Source: an uncultured bacterium (GTDB lineage: Bacteria; Desulfobacterota; Binatia; HRBIN30; CADEER01). Taken from it: a stretch of DNA of 59,940 bases. The notes under the pieces were generated by a model that saw only the letters and a program-made list of their open reading frames with translations, was not told the DNA's origin and made no database searches. The position numbers and the translations under genes are program-made. Below are positions 29,001-37,356 of the stretch, in pieces. How positions within the stretch are numbered: position 1 is the stretch's first letter; each line of letters opens with the position of its first letter. Location of the stretch: NCBI GenBank assembly GCA_902826395.1, contig CADEER010000009.1, positions 15,211 to 75,150 on the forward strand, read 5' to 3'.

Positions 29001-30146
29001 ATGTCCGAGCTCCAAGAGAAAACGGCCGCCAATCCGCTCGGCGGTCGCACGCTGCAGGACCTGTTGCGCATGGTGTCCGACAAGGGCGGCACCGATCTTC
29101 ACATCACCGTCGACAGCCCGCCCATCATGCGCGTCAATGGCGAGCTGCGGCCTCTGCCCTTCCCGCCGCTGGCGGCTGGGGAAACGAAGCGCCTCTGCTA
29201 CGCGATTCTCACCGAGAGCCAGCGGCATCGCTTCGAGGAAACCCTGGAGCTCGACTTCTCCTTCGGCATCCGCGGCCTCTGCAGGTTCCGCGGCAATCTG
29301 TTTCGCCAGAAGGGAGGCGTCGCGGCGGCTTTCCGCCGGGTGCCTTTTGCTCCGAAGTCGCTCTCGGAGCTCGGACTTCCACCCGTGGCCGGGGAGCTCA
29401 CCAAACTGCCGCGCGGCTTGGTGCTGGTGACGGGGCCGACCGGGAGCGGCAAGTCGACGACCATCGCGTCCATGCTCGACAAGATCAACCGCGAGCGACG
29501 GCAACACATCGTCACGCTGGAGGATCCGATCGAGTTCGTCCACGAGCACGCCGGCTGCGTCGTCAACCAGCGCGAGGTGCACTCCGACACCCACAGCTTC
29601 AGCGAGGCGTTGCGCCACATCCTGCGGCAAGACCCGGACATCGTCCTGATCGGCGAGATGCGCGACCTCGAGACCATCAGCGCCGCGCTCACGCTGGCGG
29701 AAACCGGTCACCTGGTGCTGTCCACACTGCACACCAATTCTGCCGTACAGACCATCAACCGCATCATCGATATCTTCCCGGAAAGGCAGCAGCCACAGGT
29801 CAGGGCGCAGCTTTCACTGACGCTGCAAGGAGTGATCTCACAGCAGCTCATCCCACGTCTGGACGAGCGCGGCATCGTGCTGGCCCTCGAGGTAATGATC
29901 CCCAATCCCGCCATCCGGAACCTCATCCGAGAGGCGAAGATCCACCAGGTCTACTCGCAAATGCAGGTCGGGCAGTCGCGGTTCGGGATGCAGACCATGA
30001 GCCAATCTCTCGTCGACCTCTACACACGCCGTGTCATCACCTACGACGAGGCCGTGGCCCATGCCACCGAGCCCGAGGAGCTACGGCCCATGCTGGGTGA
30101 ACCACCCGCCTTTGGCCGAACCCACAGCATCTCCTCTAAGCGTTGA
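29001..30146 (+). CDS. pilT: Twitching motility retraction ATPase PilT
   Basis: 381 aa. PilT depolymerises the pilus and so drives twitching. Evidence: LRMVSDKGGTDLHITVDSPP at the N-terminus, Walker A GPTGSGKS at 145-152, HIVTLEDPIEFVH, Walker B RQDPDIVLIGEMRD, STLHTNSAVQTINR, and the PilT-specific AIRNLIRE motif in the C-terminal region. It lacks the zinc tetracysteine of PilB. The stop codon lies within the -35 element of the next promoter. Confidence 0.95.
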   Translation: MSELQEKTAANPLGGRTLQDLLRMVSDKGGTDLHITVDSPPIMRVNGELRPLPFPPLAAGETKRLCYAILTESQRHRFEETLELDFSFGIRGLCRFRGNLFRQKGGVAAAFRRVPFAPKSLSELGLPPVAGELTKLPRGLVLVTGPTGSGKSTTIASMLDKINRERRQHIVTLEDPIEFVHEHAGCVVNQREVHSDTHSFSEALRHILRQDPDIVLIGEMRDLETISAALTLAETGHLVLSTLHTNSAVQTINRIIDIFPERQQPQVRAQLSLTLQGVISQQLIPRLDERGIVLALEVMIPNPAIRNLIREAKIHQVYSQMQVGQSRFGMQTMSQSLVDLYTRRVITYDEAVAHATEPEELRPMLGEPPAFGRTHSISSKR

Positions 30147-30171
30147 CTTCAGTTTAGTCTAACTGTATAGT
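30143..30171 (+). promoter_or_regulatory. Strong sigma-70 promoter for pilC, overlapping the pilT stop
   Basis: TTGACT (30143-30148), exactly 17 bp, then TATAGT (30166-30171). The pilT TGA (30144-30146) is part of the -35 box. This is the best sigma-70 match I found in the window. Transcription would begin near 30178, some 300 nt before pilC. Confidence 0.65.
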
Positions 30172-30478
30172 AACGCCCATCGATCGGGGGCGGGCGACAC
30201 ATTCTTGAACAGCCCCGCCGCAGGTGCCGCTCCCGCATCGGCTTCAGCTCACATCGCAGGTCACGTTCCTTGGAAACTGAATACCCCTGGCTCTGGCACA
30301 GCCAATGCTTGTGATCCCCGGAGAATCCCTCGGATGCCGGGCCCCTGGTGCGGCACGGCGCAGGGAGACAGGCCGAGATGCACGAATCCGTCGAGTCCGC
30401 GAAAGCCAAGTCCGGAGTGAGCGCGGAGCCGAGGAGCATCCGGAAAACGAGTCCCCGTAGACGCTAGGAGCAAGACGA
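30172..30478 (+). other. Long (about 300 nt) 5' leader of pilC without a credible ORF
   Basis: No convincing coding frame is present; the longest, from TTG 30205, has no ribosome site. Short hairpins can be drawn (GGCGGG 30189-30194 with CCCGCC 30214-30219; GGCT/AGCC around 30290-30304). Segments such as GGTCACG...GGAAACTG (from about 30259) and GGATGCCGGG (about 30332) loosely recall the GEMM dinucleotide riboswitch, but its core is not matched. The leader ends in AGGAG (30466-30470), 8 nt before the pilC ATG. Confidence 0.4.
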
Positions 30479-31699
30479 ATGGCGATTTATCGATGGCAGG
30501 GCGTATCACCGCGCGGCGAGACGATCGGCGGCGAAATGGAAGCGCCGACGAGGGATGCTGTACTGGCCCGCCTGCGTTCGCAGCGCATCCAGCCACTGCC
30601 GGACAAGATCAAGGAACGCGGCAAGGGACTCGATCGCGACATCAAGATCCCCGGCTTCGGGGACGGCGTGAAGCAGAAGGACATCGTCATCTTCACGCGC
30701 CAGCTCGGCACCATGATCGACGCCGGTCTGCCGATCGTGCAGTGCCTCGATATCCTCGCCGAGCAGTCGGACAACAAAGCGTTTCGCAAGATCATCCGTC
30801 GGATGAAGGAAGACGTGGAGTCTGGATCGACCTTCACCGAAGCGCTCAAGAAACACCCGAAGCAATTCGACGACCTGTTCGTGAACATGATCGCCGCCGG
30901 CGAGGTCGGCGGTATTCTCGATACGATTCTGTCGCGTCTGTCGACCTATCTCGAGAAGTCGATGAAGCTGAAGGCGAAGATCAAGGGCGCCATGATCTAC
31001 CCGGCGACCATCATCACGGTCGCGGTAGGCGTCACCGCGGTGTTGCTGATCTGGGTCATCCCCGTGTTCGCCGAGTTGTTCTCGAGCTTCGGACAAGACC
31101 TGCCGGCGCCGACCCAGTTCGTAATCAACCTCTCGAACTTCACCATCGCTTACTTCCCGTACATCGTCGCCGTCGCGGTCGCCATCGCGATCTCGATCCG
31201 GCAGATCTACAAGACCGAGAACGGGCGCCTGCGCATGGACCAGATGGCGTTGCAGTTTCCCATCTTCGGCGACCTATTGAGGAAATCGGCGATCGCCCGG
31301 TTCAGCCGCACGCTGAGCACCTTGGTGTCGTCCGGCGTGCCGATCCTCGACGCCTTGCTGATCACCGCCAAGACGTCCGGCAACAAGATCGTCGAGCGCG
31401 CCATTCTGGCGACCCGCACCAGCATCAGCGAAGGAAACTCGATCTCCGAGCCTCTCACGAAATCGAAGGTCTTCCCGCCGATGGTCTGTCAGATGATCTC
31501 GGTGGGTGAATCGACCGGGGCGCTCGATGCGATGCTGCAGAAGATCGCCGAGTTCTACGAGGACGAGGTCGACAACATGGTCGCCAACCTGACGACCCTG
31601 ATGGAGCCCATGGTGATCTTGTTCCTTGGCGTCATCATCGGCGGCCTGGTGATCTCCATGTACCTGCCCATCTTCAAGCTCGGATCGGTGATCGGGTGA
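30479..31699 (+). CDS. pilC: Type IV pilus inner-membrane platform protein PilC
   Basis: 406 aa. PilC couples the PilB/PilT motors to pilin in the inner membrane. The N-terminus (IYRWQGVSPRGETIGGEMEA) is typical, as are the two GspF repeats (FTRQLGTMIDAGLPIVQCLD and RFSRTLSTLVSSGVPILDAL). Hydrophobic segments lie near 178-200, 221-240 and 378-400 (MEPMVILFLGVIIGGLVISM). It has AGGAG 8 nt before ATG and its own promoter. The regulator gene begins 3 nt after its stop. Confidence 0.95.
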   Translation: MAIYRWQGVSPRGETIGGEMEAPTRDAVLARLRSQRIQPLPDKIKERGKGLDRDIKIPGFGDGVKQKDIVIFTRQLGTMIDAGLPIVQCLDILAEQSDNKAFRKIIRRMKEDVESGSTFTEALKKHPKQFDDLFVNMIAAGEVGGILDTILSRLSTYLEKSMKLKAKIKGAMIYPATIITVAVGVTAVLLIWVIPVFAELFSSFGQDLPAPTQFVINLSNFTIAYFPYIVAVAVAIAISIRQIYKTENGRLRMDQMALQFPIFGDLLRKSAIARFSRTLSTLVSSGVPILDALLITAKTSGNKIVERAILATRTSISEGNSISEPLTKSKVFPPMVCQMISVGESTGALDAMLQKIAEFYEDEVDNMVANLTTLMEPMVILFLGVIIGGLVISMYLPIFKLGSVIG

Positions 31700-31702
31700 G
31701 TC

Positions 31703-33817
31703 ATGCTGAATCCCTGGGCCGAGATCGAGGGTCGGGAAGAACTGGGCGCCAAGCTCAAGTGGTTCCTGCTGGGGCGGGTAGCGATTCTGTCGTGCTTCTT
31801 CGCGGTAGTGGCGATCGGCTACCTGGGTCGGGGTGAGCAGGGGTACTCCGTCCCGGTTCACTCCCTCCTCTACTTCGTCGGTCTGACCTATGCCGTGACA
31901 CTCGCCTCGGCGCTGCTGATCGATCGGGTGCGCAACCTGACCCTCTTCAGCCACGTCCAGATCGGCATCGACCTGCTCCTCATCACGGGAGCCATCTATC
32001 TCACCAGCGGCGTCGATAGCCCATTCGCATTCCTCTACAGCCTCGCAATCGTAAACGGCGCCGTCCTGCTGTTTTCCAACGGAGCTTTTGTCACCGCGGC
32101 GGGCGCCACGATTCTGTACGATACGCTGCTCATTCTCTTCGCGACCGGCGTCGTCGACGAGATCCGACCGCACGGCCTTCCACCGGCCAAGCTCGACGCC
32201 GCCCTGGTGGCGCGCATCGTCACGACGAACCTCACCTTCTTCATGACGGCCTTTCTGTCCGGCTTCCTGACCAAGCGGATCCATGACGCGGAAAGGTTGC
32301 TCGAGGAGAAGCGCGCCGAGCACGATCGCATGGCGATCCTGAAGAACACCCTCGCCCAGGCGATTGGCAGCACTTTGGTCACGACCGATGCAGAAGGCAG
32401 GATTCTTGCGGTCGAACGCTCCGGCGAGGGAATCTTCGACGATGCCGCGGCCGAGGCACTGCGCGGGCAGGACATCGGCGACGTCTTCCCTTCGCTCAAG
32501 CTGACAGCAGGCGCGCGACTGCGTTTCTTGCAGTCGCCAGGCGCCATGGAGCCCATCGAGTTCGCGCACGAGACCGGCAGCGAGAACGTCCGCGATCTCC
32601 GCTGCTCCATGGCGCCGCTGCGCGACACCTTCGCCAATACGATCGGCGTGCTTTACGTTCTCCAGGACGTCACCCCCTTGCGCGAGATCGACGACGATCC
32701 GCCTCCCGCCGAATCGGTCGCCGAGCTGTGCGAGCCCGCCGACGAGGGCGCGGCCGACACTGCAGAGCGCAGCGACGGCCTGTACGGCAAGAGCCCGGCA
32801 ATCGTCGCGCTGCGCAAGCTCATCGCGCGCATCGCCCCTTCCGATGCAACCATTCTCATCACCGGCGAGAGCGGCACCGGGAAGGAAGTAGTGGCGCGCG
32901 CCATCCACGCCCAGGGGCCGCGGCGCGAGAAACACTTCGTCGCCATCAACTGCGGCGCAATTCCGGAGAACCTGATTGAAAGCGAGCTGTTCGGACACGT
33001 GAAGGGCGCGTTCACCGGCGCCGACGCGGACCGCATCGGCTCCTTCCGCATGGCGGACGGCGGCAGCATTTTTCTCGACGAGATCGGCGAGCTGCCGCTG
33101 CACCTCCAGGTGAAGTTGTTGCGCGTACTTCAGGAGCGCACCTTTCGCCCCGTCGGCAGCGAGAAGACCGTCGCCGTGAACGTGCGAATCATTGCCGCGA
33201 CAAACCGCAACCTGCCGCAGCAGATCCGCGAGGGGAAGTTTCGCGAGGATCTCTTCTACCGGCTCAACGTCATCGAGATCGAAACCCCACCGCTGCGCGA
33301 TCGCGCCGAGGACATTCCGCTGTTGGTACGGCATTTCCTCAAGCAGTTCTCCACCATGCACGGCCGCCAGGTGACGCGCTTCTCGGCCGAAGCGGCCCAC
33401 CTGCTGCTCGACTACGACTATCCGGGGAACGTGCGCGAGCTCGAGAACATCGTCGAGCACGCAGTCGCACTCTGCGACGGCGAAGCATCCGACGTCGATC
33501 ACCTGCCCGGCTACCTGACCCTGGACGAGCCGCGCGGTACTCGTGATTCCGCGATCGGCCGCTCGCCTCGGCCGAGCAGCCATACGATCGGCGAGAACGA
33601 CCCCTACGAACACGGTGGCGCGAGTTGGGAGCATGTGGACCTCGAACGCGATCTCGCCGAGTACGAGAAGAACATCCTCCTGCGCGCCCTCAACGAGGCC
33701 GGTGGCGTAAAGAAAAGGGCCGCCGAGCTTCTCGGGATCAACTACCGGTCACTTCGTCATCGACTGCAGAAGTACGGGTTGGGCGACATCGGCCCCGGCT
33801 CGGAAGCGGTTCAATAG
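31703..33817 (+). CDS. Membrane-bound PilS/PilR hybrid: six-TM sensor, PAS, sigma-54 AAA+ and Fis-type HTH, no kinase or receiver
   Basis: 704 aa, at the place where pilS and pilR stand in related clusters. Residues about 15-190 contain six hydrophobic segments like the PilS sensor (starting near WFLLGRVAILSCFFAVVAIG). A short charged linker (ERLLEEKRAEHDRM) and a PAS-like domain (about 215-330) follow. Then, without HisKA, HATPase or receiver, comes a full sigma-54 AAA+ domain from about 357: Walker A GESGTGKE near 388, the sigma-54 contact loop GAFTGA near 435, Walker B SIFLDEIGELP near 453, and R-finger region FREDLFYRLNV. The end (GGVKKRAAELLGINYRSLRH) is a Fis-type helix-turn-helix. Probably it senses a membrane signal and directly activates the adjacent sigma-54 pilA promoter. 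Confidence 0.9.
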   Translation: MLNPWAEIEGREELGAKLKWFLLGRVAILSCFFAVVAIGYLGRGEQGYSVPVHSLLYFVGLTYAVTLASALLIDRVRNLTLFSHVQIGIDLLLITGAIYLTSGVDSPFAFLYSLAIVNGAVLLFSNGAFVTAAGATILYDTLLILFATGVVDEIRPHGLPPAKLDAALVARIVTTNLTFFMTAFLSGFLTKRIHDAERLLEEKRAEHDRMAILKNTLAQAIGSTLVTTDAEGRILAVERSGEGIFDDAAAEALRGQDIGDVFPSLKLTAGARLRFLQSPGAMEPIEFAHETGSENVRDLRCSMAPLRDTFANTIGVLYVLQDVTPLREIDDDPPPAESVAELCEPADEGAADTAERSDGLYGKSPAIVALRKLIARIAPSDATILITGESGTGKEVVARAIHAQGPRREKHFVAINCGAIPENLIESELFGHVKGAFTGADADRIGSFRMADGGSIFLDEIGELPLHLQVKLLRVLQERTFRPVGSEKTVAVNVRIIAATNRNLPQQIREGKFREDLFYRLNVIEIETPPLRDRAEDIPLLVRHFLKQFSTMHGRQVTRFSAEAAHLLLDYDYPGNVRELENIVEHAVALCDGEASDVDHLPGYLTLDEPRGTRDSAIGRSPRPSSHTIGENDPYEHGGASWEHVDLERDLAEYEKNILLRALNEAGGVKKRAAELLGINYRSLRHRLQKYGLGDIGPGSEAVQ

Positions 33818-33824
33818 TCGAGAA

Positions 33825-33863
33825 AGTGACGTTGCCGCGCCATGCCCGCCACAAAATGTCACT
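33825..33863 (+). promoter_or_regulatory. Inverted half-sites upstream of pilA, candidate enhancer for the sigma-54 activator
   Basis: AGTGAC (33825-33830) and GTCACT (33858-33863) form an inverted pair 27 bp apart, roughly 75-110 bp upstream of the -24 element. TGTC, which features in PilR sites of Pseudomonas, occurs inside the second (TGTCACT). The position suits an upstream activating sequence; identity of the bound protein is inference. Confidence 0.4.
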
Positions 33864-33936
33864 CCGAAGACGATATCAGCGATCCGTCAGCCAGCGACTA
33901 GGCGCCTTTTCAAGAGTCGATCTGTTTTCCGCGGCT

Positions 33937-33952
33937 TGGCACGGGCGTTGCT
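33937..33952 (+). promoter_or_regulatory. Sigma-54 (-24/-12) promoter of pilA
   Basis: TGGCAC (33937-33942), five bases, then TTGCT (33948-33952): all invariant GG and GC positions are present with correct spacing. The start point would be about 12 nt further on, near 33964, leaving a leader of about 80 nt to pilA. Such promoters need an AAA+ activator of the kind encoded just upstream. Confidence 0.8.
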
Positions 33953-34045
33953 CCGAAGAAATGGCGAGCGCCGGACGCGAACAACGCAAGACCACAACAG
34001 CCCAACAAACTGGCTTCGGCCACAAACCACTCTCAAGGAGGCAAC

Positions 34046-34432
34046 ATGAAGGCAATCACGATTCGGAAGAACAAGGGTTTCACGCTGATCGAGCTCCTCG
34101 TAGTCGTCGCGATCATCGGTATCCTCGCGGCGATCGCGATCCCGCAGTTCGCTCAGTACCGTCAGCGCGGTTTCGATGCGCGCGCCAACTCCGACCTGCG
34201 CAACGCCGCGACGTCGGAAGAGGCCTACTTCGCGACCAACCTGGCCTACGTGTCGTGCGCAGATGCAGCTTGCGTATCCAGCCTGCCGGGCTTCGCTCTG
34301 TCGGACACGGTCACCGTCACGATGACGGCTGGTGGATCGCCCGCCGAGCCGACCTTCACCGGCAGCTCATCGTCCACCAGCGGATCGGGCGAGTCCTACG
34401 CCTACGACAGCGCCGCCGGCGGCATGCAGTAA
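34046..34432 (+). CDS. pilA: Major type IV pilin PilA
   Basis: 128 aa prepilin. ATG 34046 follows AAGGAGG with good spacing. The 11-residue leader ends KNKG and the mature protein begins FTLIELLVVVAIIGILAA, with Glu5 present (Glu16 of the precursor). PilD would cut between Gly11 and Phe12 and methylate the Phe. The globular part has a cysteine pair (SCADAAC) that could form a disulfide and a Ser/Thr-rich stretch (FTGSSSSTSGSGES) near the C-terminus that could carry glycans. It is transcribed from a sigma-54 promoter and ends at a strong terminator, so it is probably monocistronic. Confidence 0.95.
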   Translation: MKAITIRKNKGFTLIELLVVVAIIGILAAIAIPQFAQYRQRGFDARANSDLRNAATSEEAYFATNLAYVSCADAACVSSLPGFALSDTVTVTMTAGGSPAEPTFTGSSSSTSGSGESYAYDSAAGGMQ

Positions 34433-34453
34433 TCGCTTACCGCAATCGTCGAG

Positions 34454-34485
34454 GGGGAGGGCTTTCGGGCCCTCCCCTTTTTTTT
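34454..34485 (+). terminator. Intrinsic terminator of pilA
   Basis: GGGGAGGGC (34454-34462), loop TTTCGG, GCCCTCCCC (34469-34477), then eight T residues (34478-34485) and five more after one C. This is the only classic stem plus T-run terminator in the window, fitting a highly transcribed single-gene unit. Confidence 0.92.
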
Positions 34486-34585
34486 CTTTTTCGGCCACGC
34501 ACCGCAGAATCTTCGTCGATCACAAACAATCGACTTCGCATGTCATCCTGACGGGCTACAATTTGCGATCGAAGGGCAGAATGCG

Positions 34586-35560
34586 ATGGCAACGACATCG
34601 GTGACGACGACCGCAACGACGACGACCTCGACGAGTATCTCGACGACGCACGCCCTGAAGCTGCTTTCGTTCGTGATCGCCTTGGTTTTGCTCGCGAGTC
34701 TCACCGGGCGGTTGCGCGAAGGCCTGGCGGTGCAAGATCAGGAGCGAACGGTCTCGGAAGCTCCGATGTACCTGCCACGCGCCGAGCTGCTGCGCCCGCT
34801 CTCGCTCGGCTATCACAACGTCCTCGCCGACATTCTCTGGTTCCGGGCAATCAATTACTTCGGCAAACATTACCGCAGCGATCGGACCTACCCGTGGCTG
34901 GCTCACATCTGCGATCTGGTGACCGACCTCGATCCGCGCGCCGAGCACGTCTATCGCTTCGCCGGTCTCATCCTCCCATGGGAGGCAGGACAGACGGACG
35001 AGGGGATCCGCCTGCTCGAGAAAGGTACGAAGGCAATCCCGGATTCGTGGAGCCTCGCGTACTATCTGGGCTTCAACTACTTCTTCTTCAAGAACGACTA
35101 CGAGCGCGCCACGTCACACCTGCAGCGAGCCGCGGCACTGCCCGGAGCGCATCCCGGAGTCGCCCGTCTGGCGGCGATTCTGACGATGGAAAGCGCCGGC
35201 CCGGACACGACCATGCAGTTCCTGCGCGATCTCGAGCAGAACGTAGACTCGCAACGCGTTCGCGACGTGCTGCACCGCAATATGGCCGAGGCCGCAGCCG
35301 CGGCCGCAATCCGCCGGCTCGAGGAAGCGGTCGCAGCCTATCGAAGCGCGAAGGGCCACACGCCCGCATCCCTCGACGAGCTCGTCGCCGCCGGATTCAT
35401 CCAAGCGGTTCCGCACGACCCCTTCGGCGGCCGCTTCGAAGTCGACGCGGAAGGGAAGGTCGCATCCAGCACCGGCAAGAAGCCGGGCACCACTCACACC
35501 AGCATGATTCGCGAACGAGCATTGCAGGGAAATAGCGGCGCCGACCTATTGGGAAAGTAG
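34586..35560 (+). CDS. pilG: PilG-like membrane-anchored TPR protein
   Basis: 324 aa. An unusual Thr/Ser-rich start (residues 2-21) precedes one membrane segment (about 26-43, LLSFVIALVLLASL). The rest is helical with tetratricopeptide-like repeats (ADILWFRAINYFGKHYRS, EAGQTDEGIRLLEKGTKAIP, NDYERATSHLQRAAALPGA), and ends with a small domain (TPASLDELVAAGFIQAVPHDPFGG) often found in pilus-related proteins. I call it PilG from its place between pilA and the ABC transporter genes, as in Myxococcus xanthus where pilG, pilH and pilI are needed for pilus assembly. By sequence alone it is just a TPR membrane protein. Confidence 0.7.
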   Translation: MATTSVTTTATTTTSTSISTTHALKLLSFVIALVLLASLTGRLREGLAVQDQERTVSEAPMYLPRAELLRPLSLGYHNVLADILWFRAINYFGKHYRSDRTYPWLAHICDLVTDLDPRAEHVYRFAGLILPWEAGQTDEGIRLLEKGTKAIPDSWSLAYYLGFNYFFFKNDYERATSHLQRAAALPGAHPGVARLAAILTMESAGPDTTMQFLRDLEQNVDSQRVRDVLHRNMAEAAAAAAIRRLEEAVAAYRSAKGHTPASLDELVAAGFIQAVPHDPFGGRFEVDAEGKVASSTGKKPGTTHTSMIRERALQGNSGADLLGK

Positions 35561-35614
35561 TAAACGATCGGCAGCGGTAATCACACGCGATTGATCGACG
35601 ACACGGGTACAGCG

Positions 35615-36532
35615 ATGGAGAACATCTTAGAGATAAACGACTTGTGCAAGGACTACCGGAGCGACTGGACGTTCCGGCCGACGCGCGTTCTGAGCTCACT
35701 CGGGTTCAGCATTCGACGCGGTGAGTGCTTCGGCCTACTCGGACCGAACGGGGCCGGTAAGACTACGACGTTCAAACTCATCCTCGGCTTCCTGCGCCCC
35801 ACCTCCGGCACGATTCTCTTCGACGGGCGCCCTCTGACAGCGGCAGCGCGCGAAGGAATCGGCTTCCTGCCGGAGCATCCATACTTCTACGAGTACCTGA
35901 GCGTGGACGAAACGCTGGAGTTGTTCGCGACGCTATACGGCATCGGACGCGCCCATCGCCGCAAGCGCATCGACGAGGTCGTCGAGCGCGTCGGCTTGGG
36001 GCATAAACGCCGCGCATCGCTGCGGTCCCTCTCCAAGGGGTTGATGCAAAGGGTCGGTGTCGCGCAGGCGATCCTCAACCGCCCTCGCCTCTTGGTCCTC
36101 GACGAGCCGATGTCGGGGCTCGATCCGGTCGGACGGCGCCAGATGCGAGAGCTGATTCGCGAGATACGCGATCAGGGCACGAGCGTGATCTTCTCGTCGC
36201 ACATCCTCCCCGACGCCGAAGCGCTCTGCGAGCGCGTCGGCATCCTCACGTCAGGACAGTTGCGCGAGGTGATCGAGCTCGCCGACCACGCTCACGCCGA
36301 TCATTTCGAGATCGCCGTACGTTCGGTGAATGGCACGGTGCGCGGCGCGCTCGAGCGATTGGAGGGTGTGAGCGTCATCGAACGCGAAGGCATCCAGATC
36401 GTTCATTTGCCCGGTCAAGAGCTGGTCGATCGGGCGATCGATGTGATCCGCGAAAAGCACGGCTCCATCCAGAGCATCACACCGCGCTTCACTTCGCTGG
36501 AAGAGCGATTCCTCCACCACGTGGGTCGGTAG
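35615..36532 (+). CDS. pilH: ABC transporter ATP-binding protein (PilH-like)
   Basis: 305 aa from ATG 35615. Walker A GPNGAGKTTT near 49, Q-loop region GFLPEHPYFYEYLSVDETLE, signature LSKGLMQRVGVAQAI, Walker B LLVLDEPMSGLDPVG and the switch histidine region VIFSSHILPDAEALC are all intact. The C-terminal 80 residues are a regulatory extension common in ABC-2 exporters. With the downstream permease it forms an exporter; synteny with Myxococcus pilH points to a role in pilus biogenesis, but the transported substrate is not known. Confidence 0.85.
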   Translation: MENILEINDLCKDYRSDWTFRPTRVLSSLGFSIRRGECFGLLGPNGAGKTTTFKLILGFLRPTSGTILFDGRPLTAAAREGIGFLPEHPYFYEYLSVDETLELFATLYGIGRAHRRKRIDEVVERVGLGHKRRASLRSLSKGLMQRVGVAQAILNRPRLLVLDEPMSGLDPVGRRQMRELIREIRDQGTSVIFSSHILPDAEALCERVGILTSGQLREVIELADHAHADHFEIAVRSVNGTVRGALERLEGVSVIEREGIQIVHLPGQELVDRAIDVIREKHGSIQSITPRFTSLEERFLHHVGR

Positions 36533-36585
36533 CCGAGGAAGCCACGCGAAAGATTCGGATCTCAGTTCTCGAGGCGGCGACGAAT

Positions 36586-37356
36586 ATGAACAAGATTCTG
36601 GCATTGGCTCTGAACACCACCCGCGAGGCGATTCGCAATCGAGTTCTGTACTCGATCATCGCCTTCGCCATCCTCATGGTCGGCATCTCGGCCATCTTCG
36701 GCTCGGCGTCGATCGGCGATCAGACCCGCTACATCAAGGACTTCAGCTTGATGAGCATCTCCCTGTTCGGCGTGATCATTGCCGTGACCTTGGGCGTCAA
36801 CCTATTGCACCAGGAGCTCAGCAAGAAGACCATCCTCAACACGTTGTCGAAACCGGTAGCGCGATGGCAGTTCCTGCTCGGCAAGTTCTTCGGCCTCCTG
36901 CTCACCCTCTCGGCGGTCATCCTCGGCATGGCGCTGGGTCTCGGAGCGTTCTTGACGCTTCTGGAAGGTCGCTTCGACTCGGCGATTCTCGTCGTCGCCT
37001 TCGCCTCATTGCTCGAGATCACGGTCGTCATCGCATTCGCGATGTTCTTCTCTTCGCTGGTGGTCACCCCAACCCTGGCCGGCATGTTCACGATCGGCTG
37101 TTTCATCGCCGGACGCTCCACCCAATATCTCGACTACTTCGTCGCTCAGGGCTCGAGCACGATCGTGCAGGTCATCACGCAGATCCTCGACGCGATCCTG
37201 CCGCGCCTCGACTACTTCCTCATCGGCGATCGCCTGGTGCACGGCGACACCATCTCGGCGGCAAATCTGCTGTACCTGGTCGGCTACGCAGCCGCGTACA
37301 GCTCTGTGCTCCTGCTCGTGGCAGCGGGGCTGTTCTCGCGCCGAGAGTTCAAATGA
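36586..37356 (+). CDS. pilI: ABC-2 type transporter permease (PilI-like)
   Basis: 256 aa with about six membrane segments (e.g. YSIIAFAILMVGISAIFG, MSISLFGVIIAVTLGVNLL, FGLLLTLSAVILGMALGLGA, LLEITVVIAFAMFF, and a C-terminal YAAAYSSVLLLVAAGLF). The loop with LHQELSKKTILNTLSKPVAR is typical of ABC-2 permeases. It pairs with the preceding ATPase. Its stop overlaps the next gene (ATGA at 37353), tying the transporter translationally to a glycosyltransferase. Confidence 0.8.
   Translation: MNKILALALNTTREAIRNRVLYSIIAFAILMVGISAIFGSASIGDQTRYIKDFSLMSISLFGVIIAVTLGVNLLHQELSKKTILNTLSKPVARWQFLLGKFFGLLLTLSAVILGMALGLGAFLTLLEGRFDSAILVVAFASLLEITVVIAFAMFFSSLVVTPTLAGMFTIGCFIAGRSTQYLDYFVAQGSSTIVQVITQILDAILPRLDYFLIGDRLVHGDTISAANLLYLVGYAAAYSSVLLLVAAGLFSRREFK

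Noticed and set aside
30259..30350. GEMM (c-di-GMP-I/cGAMP) riboswitch in the pilC leader
   Set aside because: Length and order of a few segments are similar, but the core sequences GGCAAACC and GGGACGCAAAGCC are not matched. Kept only as a question in the leader finding.
31274..33634. A 786-codon minus-strand frame under the pilC/regulator region
   Set aside because: Its sequence is charged and repetitive with no motif, and it crosses two well-supported plus-strand genes.
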